DNA of 41,169 nt from positions 1 through 41,169 of the forward strand of contig CAJUBC010000015.1 in NCBI GenBank assembly GCA_910584545.1, given 5' to 3'. Source of the DNA: an uncultured Muribaculaceae bacterium (GTDB lineage: Bacteria; Bacteroidota; Bacteroidia; Bacteroidales; Muribaculaceae). Both the position numbers and the translations under genes were made by a program. Shown piece after piece: positions 1 through 7,700 of the stretch (positions are counted from its first letter, which is position 1; every line of letters starts with the position of its first letter). The notes under the pieces were generated by a model, which was given only the letters and a program-made list of their open reading frames with translations, was not told where the DNA came from and made no database searches.

Positions 1-38
1 ATTTCTATGATATTGGCAAATAATAAATTAGCCTTTAA

Positions 39-587
39 CTGAATATCCCTAATTATAAGTTTGATTGGGTTAATATGAAATGGTACTCAGATACGAATAA
101 TTGGGCAAGATTGTTTGAAATAATAGGCCGACGAAACAATCTGAATATTCAATATGGTTTATTGGAATCAAGCTCTTATGGTAAAGATGCACCGAAGACA
201 TTCTCAAATATGGGTTATGCCGGAACAAAATATGAAGTATTGCAGGGAAGAACTTCCTTAATCAATAATAGTCTGATGAATCATAATCCTGTTATAATGT
301 TGGGGTATCATGATTCGGAATCAGCTCATGCATGGGTAATTGATGGGGGATATCAAATTCGAGCACAGGAGGGAACATGGGCTGACGATCCGATTAATCC
401 AGTGGGAGGCGATTTGCTGCAGACTTATTATCACATAATATGGGGTGATGCTGGTTATGGTAATGGCTATTTTTTGTATAATGTTAATATTGGAGGAGTC
501 CCTAATTATTCAGATGGTTATGGAGATTTGAATCACCCTAAATATGGAAGACTTCATATAATTTATGGATTTATACCTAATCGGTAA
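39..587 (+). pseudogene. C10 (streptopain-type) cysteine peptidase, 3' part, frame broken
   Basis: This is the C-terminal half of a family C10 peptidase, a secreted papain-like protease family related to SpeB. Visible landmarks are a YKFDW-x-NM segment at the left edge, the catalytic-histidine motif HAWVIDG, and a degenerate WG-x-AGYGNGYF that corresponds to the usual WGWGG-NGYF. The first ATG in frame is at 75, but similarity to the family extends left to about 39. In that frame TAA codons stand at 21-23, 24-26 and 36-38, so translation cannot come from upstream without a frameshift. Frame 1 is open from base 1 to a TGA at 40-42, so a single indel near 39-42 could join the two. The catalytic cysteine would lie left of the window. 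It is probably a decayed gene; a sequencing error or a divergent intact gene remains possible. The serpin gene follows after 146 bases. Confidence 0.6.
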
Positions 588-733
588 GCAATAGAATTCA
601 ATTAGGAGTAAATTTTTGGTATGTGTATAGATATTTCATAGCATTTCACATTCGCTATCAGAAAGAAGCCATACTAAAAATGTAGTGTTGAAAAATTTGA
701 CATAAGTTATCGTAGATAAATTGATTTACAATT

Positions 734-1951
734 ATGAAAAATAGATTGTTATTATTTATTGCCATGACAATCACCATAGCGATTGCAGGGGCTGTTGTCA
801 GTTGTACCGGCAATGATGAAGATCAGCCGTCTCCGTACAAGAAGATAGAGCTGAGTGATGAAACCAGAGCTGTTGTGACTAATGCTAATGAATTTGCATT
901 TGATTATTTCACAAAAGTATCGACGGATATTGGTGATGAAAATGTAGTTATTTCTCCGTTAAGCGTGACGACTGCCTTGTCGATGATTGCTAATGGAGAT
1001 AAAGGGGAATCGCGTGAGGCAATCTTAAAAATGCTTGGATTTGCGGGAAATCCAGAAGGATTGGATCGACTTAATGAATACAGTAAAGTGCTTCTCGAGA
1101 ATCTCCCGATTGTAGATTCATCAACGAAATGCAAACTGGCAAACTCCGTGTGGAGCGGTTCACATTCACTTGTGCCCGATTTTGAGGCTGCGATGAAGAA
1201 TGTATATAATGCTGAATCCAAGAATGTTTCCCCAGCTGGTATTGAAGGCCAGAATGCTATCAATTCTTGGATCGAAGATAAGTCTAATGGGGTTATTAGA
1301 GATTTTATCAAAGAACCCTTGATGTGTGATTTCGCAGTAATCAATGCAATGTATTTTAAGGGTAAATGGAAAGAACAGTTTGATGAGGATGCTACACGAA
1401 AGGAGGAATTTTCGAATATCGACGGATCGAAGTCAGAAGTAGATATGATGCATCTAACCCAAAAATCAATTGATTGCAGTGTGGATGATAATGCCATTTT
1501 GGCAACCTTGAAGTATGGAAACGGTAATTTTGAAATGGTGGCGATTCTCCCGGTAAATAAAGATGGATTCAATGATTTGATAGTTAACTTAAAGGAAAGA
1601 TATACTGAGATGTTGGAGAACTGTCATTTTTACACCGTGGATGTCTCTTTCCCTAAGTTTTCATCATCATCAAAATTCGATGCCATAGGTTACCTGACAG
1701 ACATGGGATTGCATCCAGAAAGTGAGTTCAATTCCATTTATAATGAACCATTGTATATAAACATGATACTTACCGGAGTTTCGGTAAGTATGGATGAACA
1801 CGGTACGGAAGCAGCCGCAGTGACCATGCCCGGAATGGTCACTGCGCCTGGAAGACTGTATAATCTGGAATTCAACCGACCTTTTATCTATTTGATACGC
1901 GAGACTTCTACCGGAGCAATTCTGTTCATGGGTAAAGTGGTAAAATTTTAA
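734..1951 (+). CDS. Lipoprotein serpin (protease inhibitor)
   Basis: Serpins trap proteases irreversibly through a cleavable reactive-centre loop. The 405-residue protein has a signal peptide ending in the lipobox VVSC with Cys24 as the lipidation site. The following TGNDED is acidic, like the Bacteroidetes surface-export signal, so display on the outer surface is inferred. The serpin core spans about 45-405, with the conserved NAMYFKGKW near 204-212 and FNRPFIYLI near 380-388. The hinge EHGTEAAAVT at about 355-364 is close to the inhibitory consensus EEGTEAAAAT, which argues for an active inhibitor rather than a non-inhibitory relative. The P1 residue falls near Ala371 in a Thr-Ala-Pro context, which suggests elastase- or cysteine-protease-like targets; that is inference. 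The closest functional parallel I know is the Tannerella serpin miropin. The gene is separate from its neighbours and ends at a terminator shared with the next gene. Confidence 0.9.
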   Translation: MKNRLLLFIAMTITIAIAGAVVSCTGNDEDQPSPYKKIELSDETRAVVTNANEFAFDYFTKVSTDIGDENVVISPLSVTTALSMIANGDKGESREAILKMLGFAGNPEGLDRLNEYSKVLLENLPIVDSSTKCKLANSVWSGSHSLVPDFEAAMKNVYNAESKNVSPAGIEGQNAINSWIEDKSNGVIRDFIKEPLMCDFAVINAMYFKGKWKEQFDEDATRKEEFSNIDGSKSEVDMMHLTQKSIDCSVDDNAILATLKYGNGNFEMVAILPVNKDGFNDLIVNLKERYTEMLENCHFYTVDVSFPKFSSSSKFDAIGYLTDMGLHPESEFNSIYNEPLYINMILTGVSVSMDEHGTEAAAVTMPGMVTAPGRLYNLEFNRPFIYLIRETSTGAILFMGKVVKF

Positions 1952-1981
1952 ACTCTTTTGTGCGAGAGAAGTCATGAACAA

Positions 1982-2014
1982 AAAATGGAGCGGGGGATTC
2001 CCTCGCTCCATTTT
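1982..2014. terminator. Bidirectional intrinsic terminator between convergent genes
   Basis: AAAATGGAGCG at 1982-1992 pairs with CGCTCCATTTT at 2004-2014, and an inner GGG/CCC extends the stem past a G-T pair. The A-run on one side and T-run on the other allow it to stop transcripts in both directions: the serpin gene rightward and the outer-membrane protein gene leftward. Confidence 0.8.
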
Positions 2015-2030
2015 GTTGTCTTAGTGTGTG

Positions 2031-2702
2031 TTACCATTCGAAGGAGAGGTTGAGGCCGAGGCCGTTGATGGCGGCGTTGTATTGCCAGCTGCTCCAGTAG
2101 TTGGATGTCATCAGACGGTAGTGGATACCTATGTCGATGGCCTGCTTCGGGTTGGTGATGTTGATCGGGAACCGCACGCCGAGTGCCGGCTGGAAGTAGA
2201 AATACTCCTTGCTTGTGAGGTAACCGTCCCTGATCTGAATATAGGTGTCGGAACAGAGGAACGAGGCTCCGAGCCGGAGGTTGAAGAATACCGAAGTGGA
2301 AGTCTGGCTACCCATGATGAACCTGAAATCGGTGAATATCGGAATCATCACAGCCGAGGTGGTACGCGATTTATTGTACATGCCGGGATTCGACGTTTCC
2401 CACGACTCTCCCCAGCTGTCGTCGACCGTACTCCATAGGAAATCAACGCCTATACCGGCTCCCATGTAGAACCATGGAGTGAACTTATAACCCTGCGATG
2501 TCGCCACCGTGGCGAAATTCGTCCGGTAGTTGCCGAACCCCTGTGTGTATGATCCCTCCACATATCCCTTATAGGAGGCTCCTGATATTGCCGGCCTCAC
2601 TGTGTTGGTGATTCCGTTGATAATGTCTGTGTACTGTGCGGAAACCGGGGCTGCAACGGCTCCGGCGAGCATCAATGCGAGCAGTAATGATTTCCTTTTC
2701 AT
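2031..2702 (-). CDS. Small outer-membrane beta-barrel protein
   Basis: The 223-residue precursor begins with a clear signal peptide (hydrophobic LLLALMLAGAVAA, cleavage after VSA). The mature part has alternating aromatic and small residues typical of amphipathic beta strands and ends in the aromatic signature F-E-W used by the Bam machinery. The overall look is that of the PorT/OmpW-like outer membrane beta-barrel proteins common in Bacteroidetes. No enzymatic motif is visible and a specific function cannot be given. It stands alone on the minus strand, converging on the serpin gene and divergent from the ECF sigma gene. I saw no TTTG/TAnnTTTG promoter in the 158-base gap that it shares with the sigma gene. 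Confidence 0.75.
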   Translation of the reverse strand: MKRKSLLLALMLAGAVAAPVSAQYTDIINGITNTVRPAISGASYKGYVEGSYTQGFGNYRTNFATVATSQGYKFTPWFYMGAGIGVDFLWSTVDDSWGESWETSNPGMYNKSRTTSAVMIPIFTDFRFIMGSQTSTSVFFNLRLGASFLCSDTYIQIRDGYLTSKEYFYFQPALGVRFPINITNPKQAIDIGIHYRLMTSNYWSSWQYNAAINGLGLNLSFEW

Positions 2703-2808
2703 AACGGTAAGTATTAGTGTGTTTCTCTTATTTATTATTATAACAACCGTGAACGATAAAAGATTGATTAGTTAAAATACGTTATATAATCGGCGCGGAG
2801 AGCGCGAT

Positions 2809-2835
2809 TTTGAAACTTTTTGATTAATTTTGAAA
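2809..2835 (+). promoter_or_regulatory. Direct TTTTGAAA repeats upstream of the ECF sigma gene
   Basis: The octamer TTTTGAAA occurs at 2808-2815 and again at 2828-2835, exactly 20 bases apart (about two helical turns), 26-53 bases before the ATG of the sigma factor. The right copy overlaps TAATTTTG (2825-2832), which matches the Bacteroidetes -7 element TAnnTTTG, but no TTTG lies at the proper -33 distance. The arrangement could be a promoter for an alternative sigma factor or a binding site. It is AT-rich sequence, so chance is a real alternative. Confidence 0.3.
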
Positions 2836-2860
2836 GTAAAAAGTTAAACGGCTAACCCAA

Positions 2861-3424
2861 ATGGCATACAAAGCCCCTATAGACGAAACAAAACTCATCG
2901 AAGACCTCAGGAATCCGGCTACAGCGAAGCAGGGTTTCGACACGCTGATGCGTCTGTACGGCGAGCCCATCTACTGGCAGATACGCAAGATGGTAGGTAG
3001 CCATGAGGATGCCAACGACCTGCTGCAGAACTGCTTCCTCCGGGTGTGGACCAATCTCCACAATTTCCGGGGCGACGCCAAACTGTCGACATGGCTCTAC
3101 AAGATAGCTGTGAACGAATCGATCAATTTCCTCAACAAGGAGCGTCAGCGACGCAACCTCACAGCCGGCGAAGGCGACGAGGACTATATTCTCGAGAAAA
3201 TCGAGAGCGATCCATACTTCGACGGCGACGACCTGCAGAAAGCACTCCAGAAAGCAATCGCGGCCCTCCCGGAAAAACAACGGCTTGTCTTCAACATGCG
3301 ATACTACGATGAACTCAAATACGAGGAGATTTCCGAAATACTCGGTACAAGCGTCGGCGCGTTGAAAGCATCTTACCATCACGCCATGAAGAAAGTGACC
3401 GCGGCGATATCCGGTCTGGTTTGA
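2861..3424 (+). CDS. ECF-family RNA polymerase sigma factor
   Basis: This 187-residue sigma-70 family member has only regions 2 and 4, the ECF layout. Region 2 runs from about 26 to 97, with DANDLLQNCFLRVW as the core-binding helix and FRGDAKLSTWLYKIAVN as the -10 recognition part. Region 4 covers about 130-183, with LPEKQRLVFNMRYY and the helix-turn-helix YEEISEILGTSVGALK. It should direct core polymerase to a small regulon. A strong hairpin follows 18 bases after the stop. The next two genes encode a one-pass membrane protein and a periplasmic Spy-like protein, which is the typical neighbourhood of envelope-stress or metal-responsive ECF systems in Bacteroidetes; the link is inference. The start ATG gives the usual family length. 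Confidence 0.92.
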   Translation: MAYKAPIDETKLIEDLRNPATAKQGFDTLMRLYGEPIYWQIRKMVGSHEDANDLLQNCFLRVWTNLHNFRGDAKLSTWLYKIAVNESINFLNKERQRRNLTAGEGDEDYILEKIESDPYFDGDDLQKALQKAIAALPEKQRLVFNMRYYDELKYEEISEILGTSVGALKASYHHAMKKVTAAISGLV

Positions 3425-3442
3425 TAGGCATGTATATAACGC

Positions 3443-3474
3443 GAAAACAGCCGGTTTCACAACCAGCTGTTTTC
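3443..3474 (+). terminator. Hairpin terminator after the ECF sigma gene
   Basis: GAAAACAGC (3443-3451) pairs with GCTGTTTTC (3466-3474). GGTT (3453-3456) pairs with AACC (3461-3464) around a TCAC loop, giving 13 pairs with one C/A mismatch. The T tract is inside the stem (TTTTC) and little follows it, so termination efficiency is uncertain. It separates the sigma gene from the two following genes. Confidence 0.6.
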
Positions 3475-3627
3475 AAGTGTTTTCCATAATACTTTTTCGA
3501 ACTAACCTAACATCATGAAACGATTTTTATACCTATAGAACATCGGCAACTGAAAAAAGGTTCGAGGTAATCAGAAATTTTTTCAAATAAACAAAGACCA
3601 TATAGGCCCATTTGATGGAATTCGGAG

Positions 3628-3654
3628 TTTATTGATGGCATATATGTCAATAAA
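3628..3654. repeat. Inverted repeat, possible operator
   Basis: TTTATTGA (3628-3635) and TCAATAAA (3647-3654) are perfect inverted copies separated by 11 bases that include CATATATG. It lies about 110 bases before the membrane-protein start in the 338-base gap 3425-3762. The rest of that gap holds the sigma-gene hairpin and a 7-codon ATG frame (3515-3538), and no recognisable promoter. A regulator-binding site is possible; nothing identifies the regulator. Confidence 0.3.
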
Positions 3655-3762
3655 TCAATTGGATAACGGAATGCCATCAAAATGTCGAAATTATTCCGGC
3701 ATGATTTTAAACTTATTAAATCGGGAGAAGTCAATATATATAAGCATATTGTTAGAGAAGAA

Positions 3763-4218
3763 ATGAACGAGGAACAGAGGATAATGGATAAATTCGGCAA
3801 GAAATACCCGGGGCATGTGCCGGAGGGATATTTCGAGTCGTTTGTGGCGGGGATGATGGAAACTCTGCCCGAGTCGCCGCAGGTGCCGAAGCAGGCTCCT
3901 ATGACGATGTGGCAGCGGCTTAAGCCATACGTATACATGGCAGCTATGTTCGCCGGAATATGGCTGATGATGAATGTGTTCCACCGGGTGTCGGGTACAG
4001 ACCGGCTCAGTCTGGACAATCCGCCGGAAAATATCGCGCAGATTATGGAACAGCCGGAAGTGATGGATTATTATACTCCCACTTCCGTCATCGACGACAT
4101 GGAGGCCGAGATGGAGTTGAGCGAAACTTACTCCAATATGGAGGAATTCGAGAAGGATTTCGGTTATTCACTCGATCCGGAATACGCCCGAATCAAAATT
4201 AATACCGAGGTGAACTAA
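3763..4218 (+). CDS. One-pass inner-membrane protein, candidate anti-sigma or regulatory partner of the ECF factor
   Basis: The start at 3763 gives a 151-residue protein that opens MNEEQRIMDKFGKKYPGHVP. An upstream in-frame ATG at 3682 would add 27 residues with no family support. The N-terminal cytoplasmic part holds the VPEGYFESF motif that I associate with short membrane proteins beside ECF sigma genes in Bacteroidetes. One transmembrane helix lies at about 54-71 (YVYMAAMFAGIWLMMNVF). An acidic C-terminal part of about 80 residues follows, probably periplasmic. There is no zinc-binding anti-sigma HxxxCxxC motif. Its stop is one base from the ATG of the Spy-like gene, so the two are surely co-transcribed. 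The anti-sigma role is inferred from position and topology only. Confidence 0.65.
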   Translation: MNEEQRIMDKFGKKYPGHVPEGYFESFVAGMMETLPESPQVPKQAPMTMWQRLKPYVYMAAMFAGIWLMMNVFHRVSGTDRLSLDNPPENIAQIMEQPEVMDYYTPTSVIDDMEAEMELSETYSNMEEFEKDFGYSLDPEYARIKINTEVN

Positions 4219-4219
4219 C

Positions 4220-4687
4220 ATGAGAAAGATATACATTCTATTTTTAGCCTTGATCTTTGCATTGCCGATGATGGCGCAGAAACAGCAGTCCAAGGGAAAA
4301 TGCGAGGAGATGCGCCGGGAGATGCATGAATTCAAGATGAAATTCATCGCTCAGGAGATAGAGCTGCAGGAATCGCAGCAGAAACGATTCTTCGAGGTGT
4401 ATGACCGGATGTGGTCCGAACGAGGAAAGCTCTTCAGGTCCACAAGGGAAATCGAGAAAAAGCTGCGTGACGGCAAGCCGTCGGAGCAGGAATACACCGA
4501 GGCCTGCAGGGCACTGACCGAGGCTAAGGAGAAGGATGCGGAGATAGAAAAGAAATATGACGCTATATTTTCAGAGTTTCTTTCATCTAAACAGATTTAC
4601 AAGATGAAGGATGCCGAGGAGAAATTCCGGAACAAGATGCACGAGATGCGTCACAAGAAGAAGTCCGGGGTTTTCCGGAAGAAATAA
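4220..4687 (+). CDS. Periplasmic Spy/CpxP-like helical protein
   Basis: This 155-residue precursor has a signal peptide ending LPMMAQ. The mature protein is almost entirely helical and highly charged. The stretch FIAQEIELQESQQKRFFEVY at about 42-61 resembles the repeated helix of the Spy/CpxP family (LTxxQ proteins), although the exact LTxxQ signature is missing. Such proteins act in the periplasm as chaperones or as stress and metal sensors that signal to an inner-membrane partner. The gene follows the one-pass membrane protein by one base, so a sensor pair for the upstream ECF factor is a reasonable inference. The C-terminus is rich in Lys and Arg. A strong terminator follows. Confidence 0.7.
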   Translation: MRKIYILFLALIFALPMMAQKQQSKGKCEEMRREMHEFKMKFIAQEIELQESQQKRFFEVYDRMWSERGKLFRSTREIEKKLRDGKPSEQEYTEACRALTEAKEKDAEIEKKYDAIFSEFLSSKQIYKMKDAEEKFRNKMHEMRHKKKSGVFRKK

Positions 4688-4703
4688 CCGCAATTGCAGA
4701 AGG

Positions 4704-4735
4704 ACTCCCGGGAAATCCTCCCGGGAGTTTTGTTT
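4704..4735 (+). terminator. Intrinsic terminator after the Spy-like gene
   Basis: ACTCCCGGG (4704-4712) and CCCGGGAGT (4720-4728) form a perfect 9-bp stem with a 7-base loop, followed by TTTGTTTT. It ends the membrane-protein/Spy-like transcript and insulates the macroglobulin gene. Confidence 0.85.
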
Positions 4736-4795
4736 TATTAAAGAGTCCATATTTGAAAAGGGAAGTTTTTTAACTATCGGTAAAAAAGAAGATAT

Positions 4796-7700
4796 ATGAG
4801 GTGGAGAATCATTCTGATAGCCCTTCTGGGGCTGGTTGTGGCCTCGGCCTCGGCAAAACCTGCGGCGAAAAATAAAGTGGAGAACACATTCGCCAAACCG
4901 GACTTCGCGTTCCCGAAGACAGTGGAGAAAAACGCTTTGCCCAAGCTGGAGCAGGCTCTCGCCCGTAATGACGGCGAAAAGGCCATCAAGGCTGCGGTTC
5001 AATTGACCGTAGCCCGCGGCCTCGTATCGGGCGACAGCTACCGTCAGGGACTCGACCTTTTCTCTGACCTCGCTGCGCGCACCAAGGCTCCGTGGAGTCA
5101 ACTCGCCATGCTCCTCGAGGCAAGGATGTATGCGGATATATATAATTGCAACAGTTATCTGTACGACAGACGGCATCTCCCGGCCGATTCCATTCCTGAC
5201 GATGTGATGGAATGGGATGGCGATATGTTCCGCAGCAAAGTCGTGAGTCTGCTTTCCACGGCGCTTAAGGAATCCGGACCATTGGCGTCAATGTCCTTGT
5301 CCGGGATTTCGTCACTTCTTAAAGATGCGAAAGATGCGGAGTCTGCCGGTATGACTGTCTATGATTTCGTGGCGTCGCAGACCTCCGATATACTCTCACT
5401 GTTCGGTACTTCCGGTAGCCTCGGGGATGTGATTCCTTTCGGCGTGCCGGCGAATGAGAATCCCATTGTCAGCCTCCGCAAGGCTGCTTTGGATGGAGCC
5501 ATACTCAATCATCGGAATGACAAGAACCCGTTGATGCTCTCGGAACTGTGCCGACAGAAGCTCGAGACGCTGTCGGGAGAGAGTCGCCTTGCGTACCTCA
5601 AGCAGTGTTACGAAACGTTTTCCGATACAGACTGTGGCAGCGGTTTTGTTGCCGACTATGCCAACAGTCTCGGCGGATATGAGGATTACTCCGAGGAGTC
5701 CGTCGAGGGAGACGATTTGACCCGGCAAAATGAAATCCGTCGCCGCCAGCTCGCTATCTGTCGCGATTATGTCGAGGCGCATCCTCAGGCGAAAAATATC
5801 GGATATGTCAAGTCTGTTATATGCGACCTTGAGTCCAAGCGGATTTCCCTGAACTTTCCCGACCAGTCTCTTCCCGGTCGCCAGATTAAGGTAAAGGTGT
5901 CCGGTGCCAACGTCTACGCACCATACATACTTGCCGTTCCATGCGTAGCGCCAGACTATAGACGCGGCGTAAGATTCTCAAAGTTGCGTGTCGTGCCCAA
6001 GGCTGCCGCATCCCTTCGCGTAGACCTTGCAGGGAATACTCCCGACGAGTCCAAGACCGAGGTGGAATTCCCGGCCCTGCCTCCCGGTTGCTATGCTCTC
6101 ATAGCGTCTTCCTCCGAATCCCCCGCCGATATTTACGGAGACAAGGATGATATGGCCTCCCTTATACTTGTCAGTGATCTAACGGCGTTCATTACCGGAC
6201 GCGGCGATGAGCGCGTGCTGCATGTATCGTCCGGCTCGAATCTCGCTCCGGTGGAGGGCGCGAAGGTGACATTCACCGACCGTCGCGATTCTCGCAAAGA
6301 AATGGTGAAGCATGTCACCACGGGAAAGGATGGCGAAGCGAGGATTCCTTTCAGTTCCGCAAGGTACAGCATAAAGAAAAATGGACAGATCTTCTTCGGA
6401 GATAGCTATAGTTACGGTAGTTCCGGAAGCGAGGCCGACAAGACTGTATACGCCGCGCAGGTGCTGACAGATCTGTCGGTATTCCGTCCCGGCGACACCG
6501 TCCGTTTTATGGCAGCGGTATACTCCCGCATCGGCAGGAGTATGCGTCAGGAACCGGGTCGGGAGGTCCTCGCGACACTCCGCGATGCCAATTATGAGGA
6601 CATAGATACGCTGCGTCTCGTCACCGACAGCTATGGCCGCGCCGACGGCTCTTTCGCGATTCCAAAGGATAGATTGCTCGGGAGATACTCGATAGAGATT
6701 GAATCCGGCGATGACAGGCTTGGCGGCGCATCGTTTACCGTTGCCGATTACAAGACTCCTACATTCCGCGTTGTGACTTCCGGCACCGAGGGTGAGGTAG
6801 TGCTCGGCGACACGGTGCGTATCAAGGGAGAGGCCATTACGTATGCCGGAATGCCGGTGGCCGGAGCAAAGGTGTCGTACAAGGTGACATACCGGCAGCC
6901 TTGGTGGCGGTATCGCGGTCAGCAGGGCGCGTCGTTCGCTTCGGAGACTGTCACCGGCGATGACGGAAGTTTCCTGATATCGCTGCCCACAGCTGCTCTC
7001 CGTGGCACAAGATTCGAGCGCGGCGCATTCCAGCTCGACGTGGATGTCACCGACAGGGCCGGCGAGACCCAGCCGGCTCCCGCCGTGATGTTCTCGATGA
7101 CCAATGCCTATACCATTGAGCCGGTTATCCCGGAGACACTCGAGCTGTCGGATTATCCCGCATCGGGATTCAGCGTATGGGTGCGCGACATCATGAATCG
7201 TCCCGTGACTAAGAAAGTATATTACAGGATAGAGAACGGGCGCAACGGTTCGGTCGTGGCGCAGGGTGAGTTCGAAAGTCCCGCTTTCCATCCCGGCGTG
7301 GCGTCGCTCCCCTCATCAAGATATAAGGTGACATTCTCTCTCGACAAGGATTTCAAAGCAACCGAAGGCTCGCTCAACACCACTGCTGAATTCATTCTAT
7401 ACAGAAAATCCGACAGCAGGCCTCCGGTGGATGTGCCGTTGTGGCTACCTGAGAGCACTGTCACCGCACCTGCGGGAGCCGCGAAAGTGAATGTCCGCTT
7501 CGGTTCGAGTTATACCGACAGCTACATCTACGCCATGATTTCCGACAGCCATCGGAATATCCGCGGAGAGTGGGTGAAGGTTTCCGACGGAATGACCTCG
7601 ATAGAAGTGGAGGCCCCGGCGGCGGATGAAAGGATATTCGTGTCGCTGCTCGGTATGCGCGATCTGCGACCCGTCAACGGAGTTGTGACGGTGGTCCCGG

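Noticed and set aside
3515..3538. ATG frame of seven codons (MKRFLYL) that looks like the start of a signal peptide
   Set aside because: It stops immediately and no continuing homology is seen in any frame. It could be a decayed gene start, but this cannot be supported.
4733..4755. Possible promoter TTTG...CATATTTG before the macroglobulin gene
   Set aside because: The spacer is only 15 bases and the -7 element lacks the initial TA.
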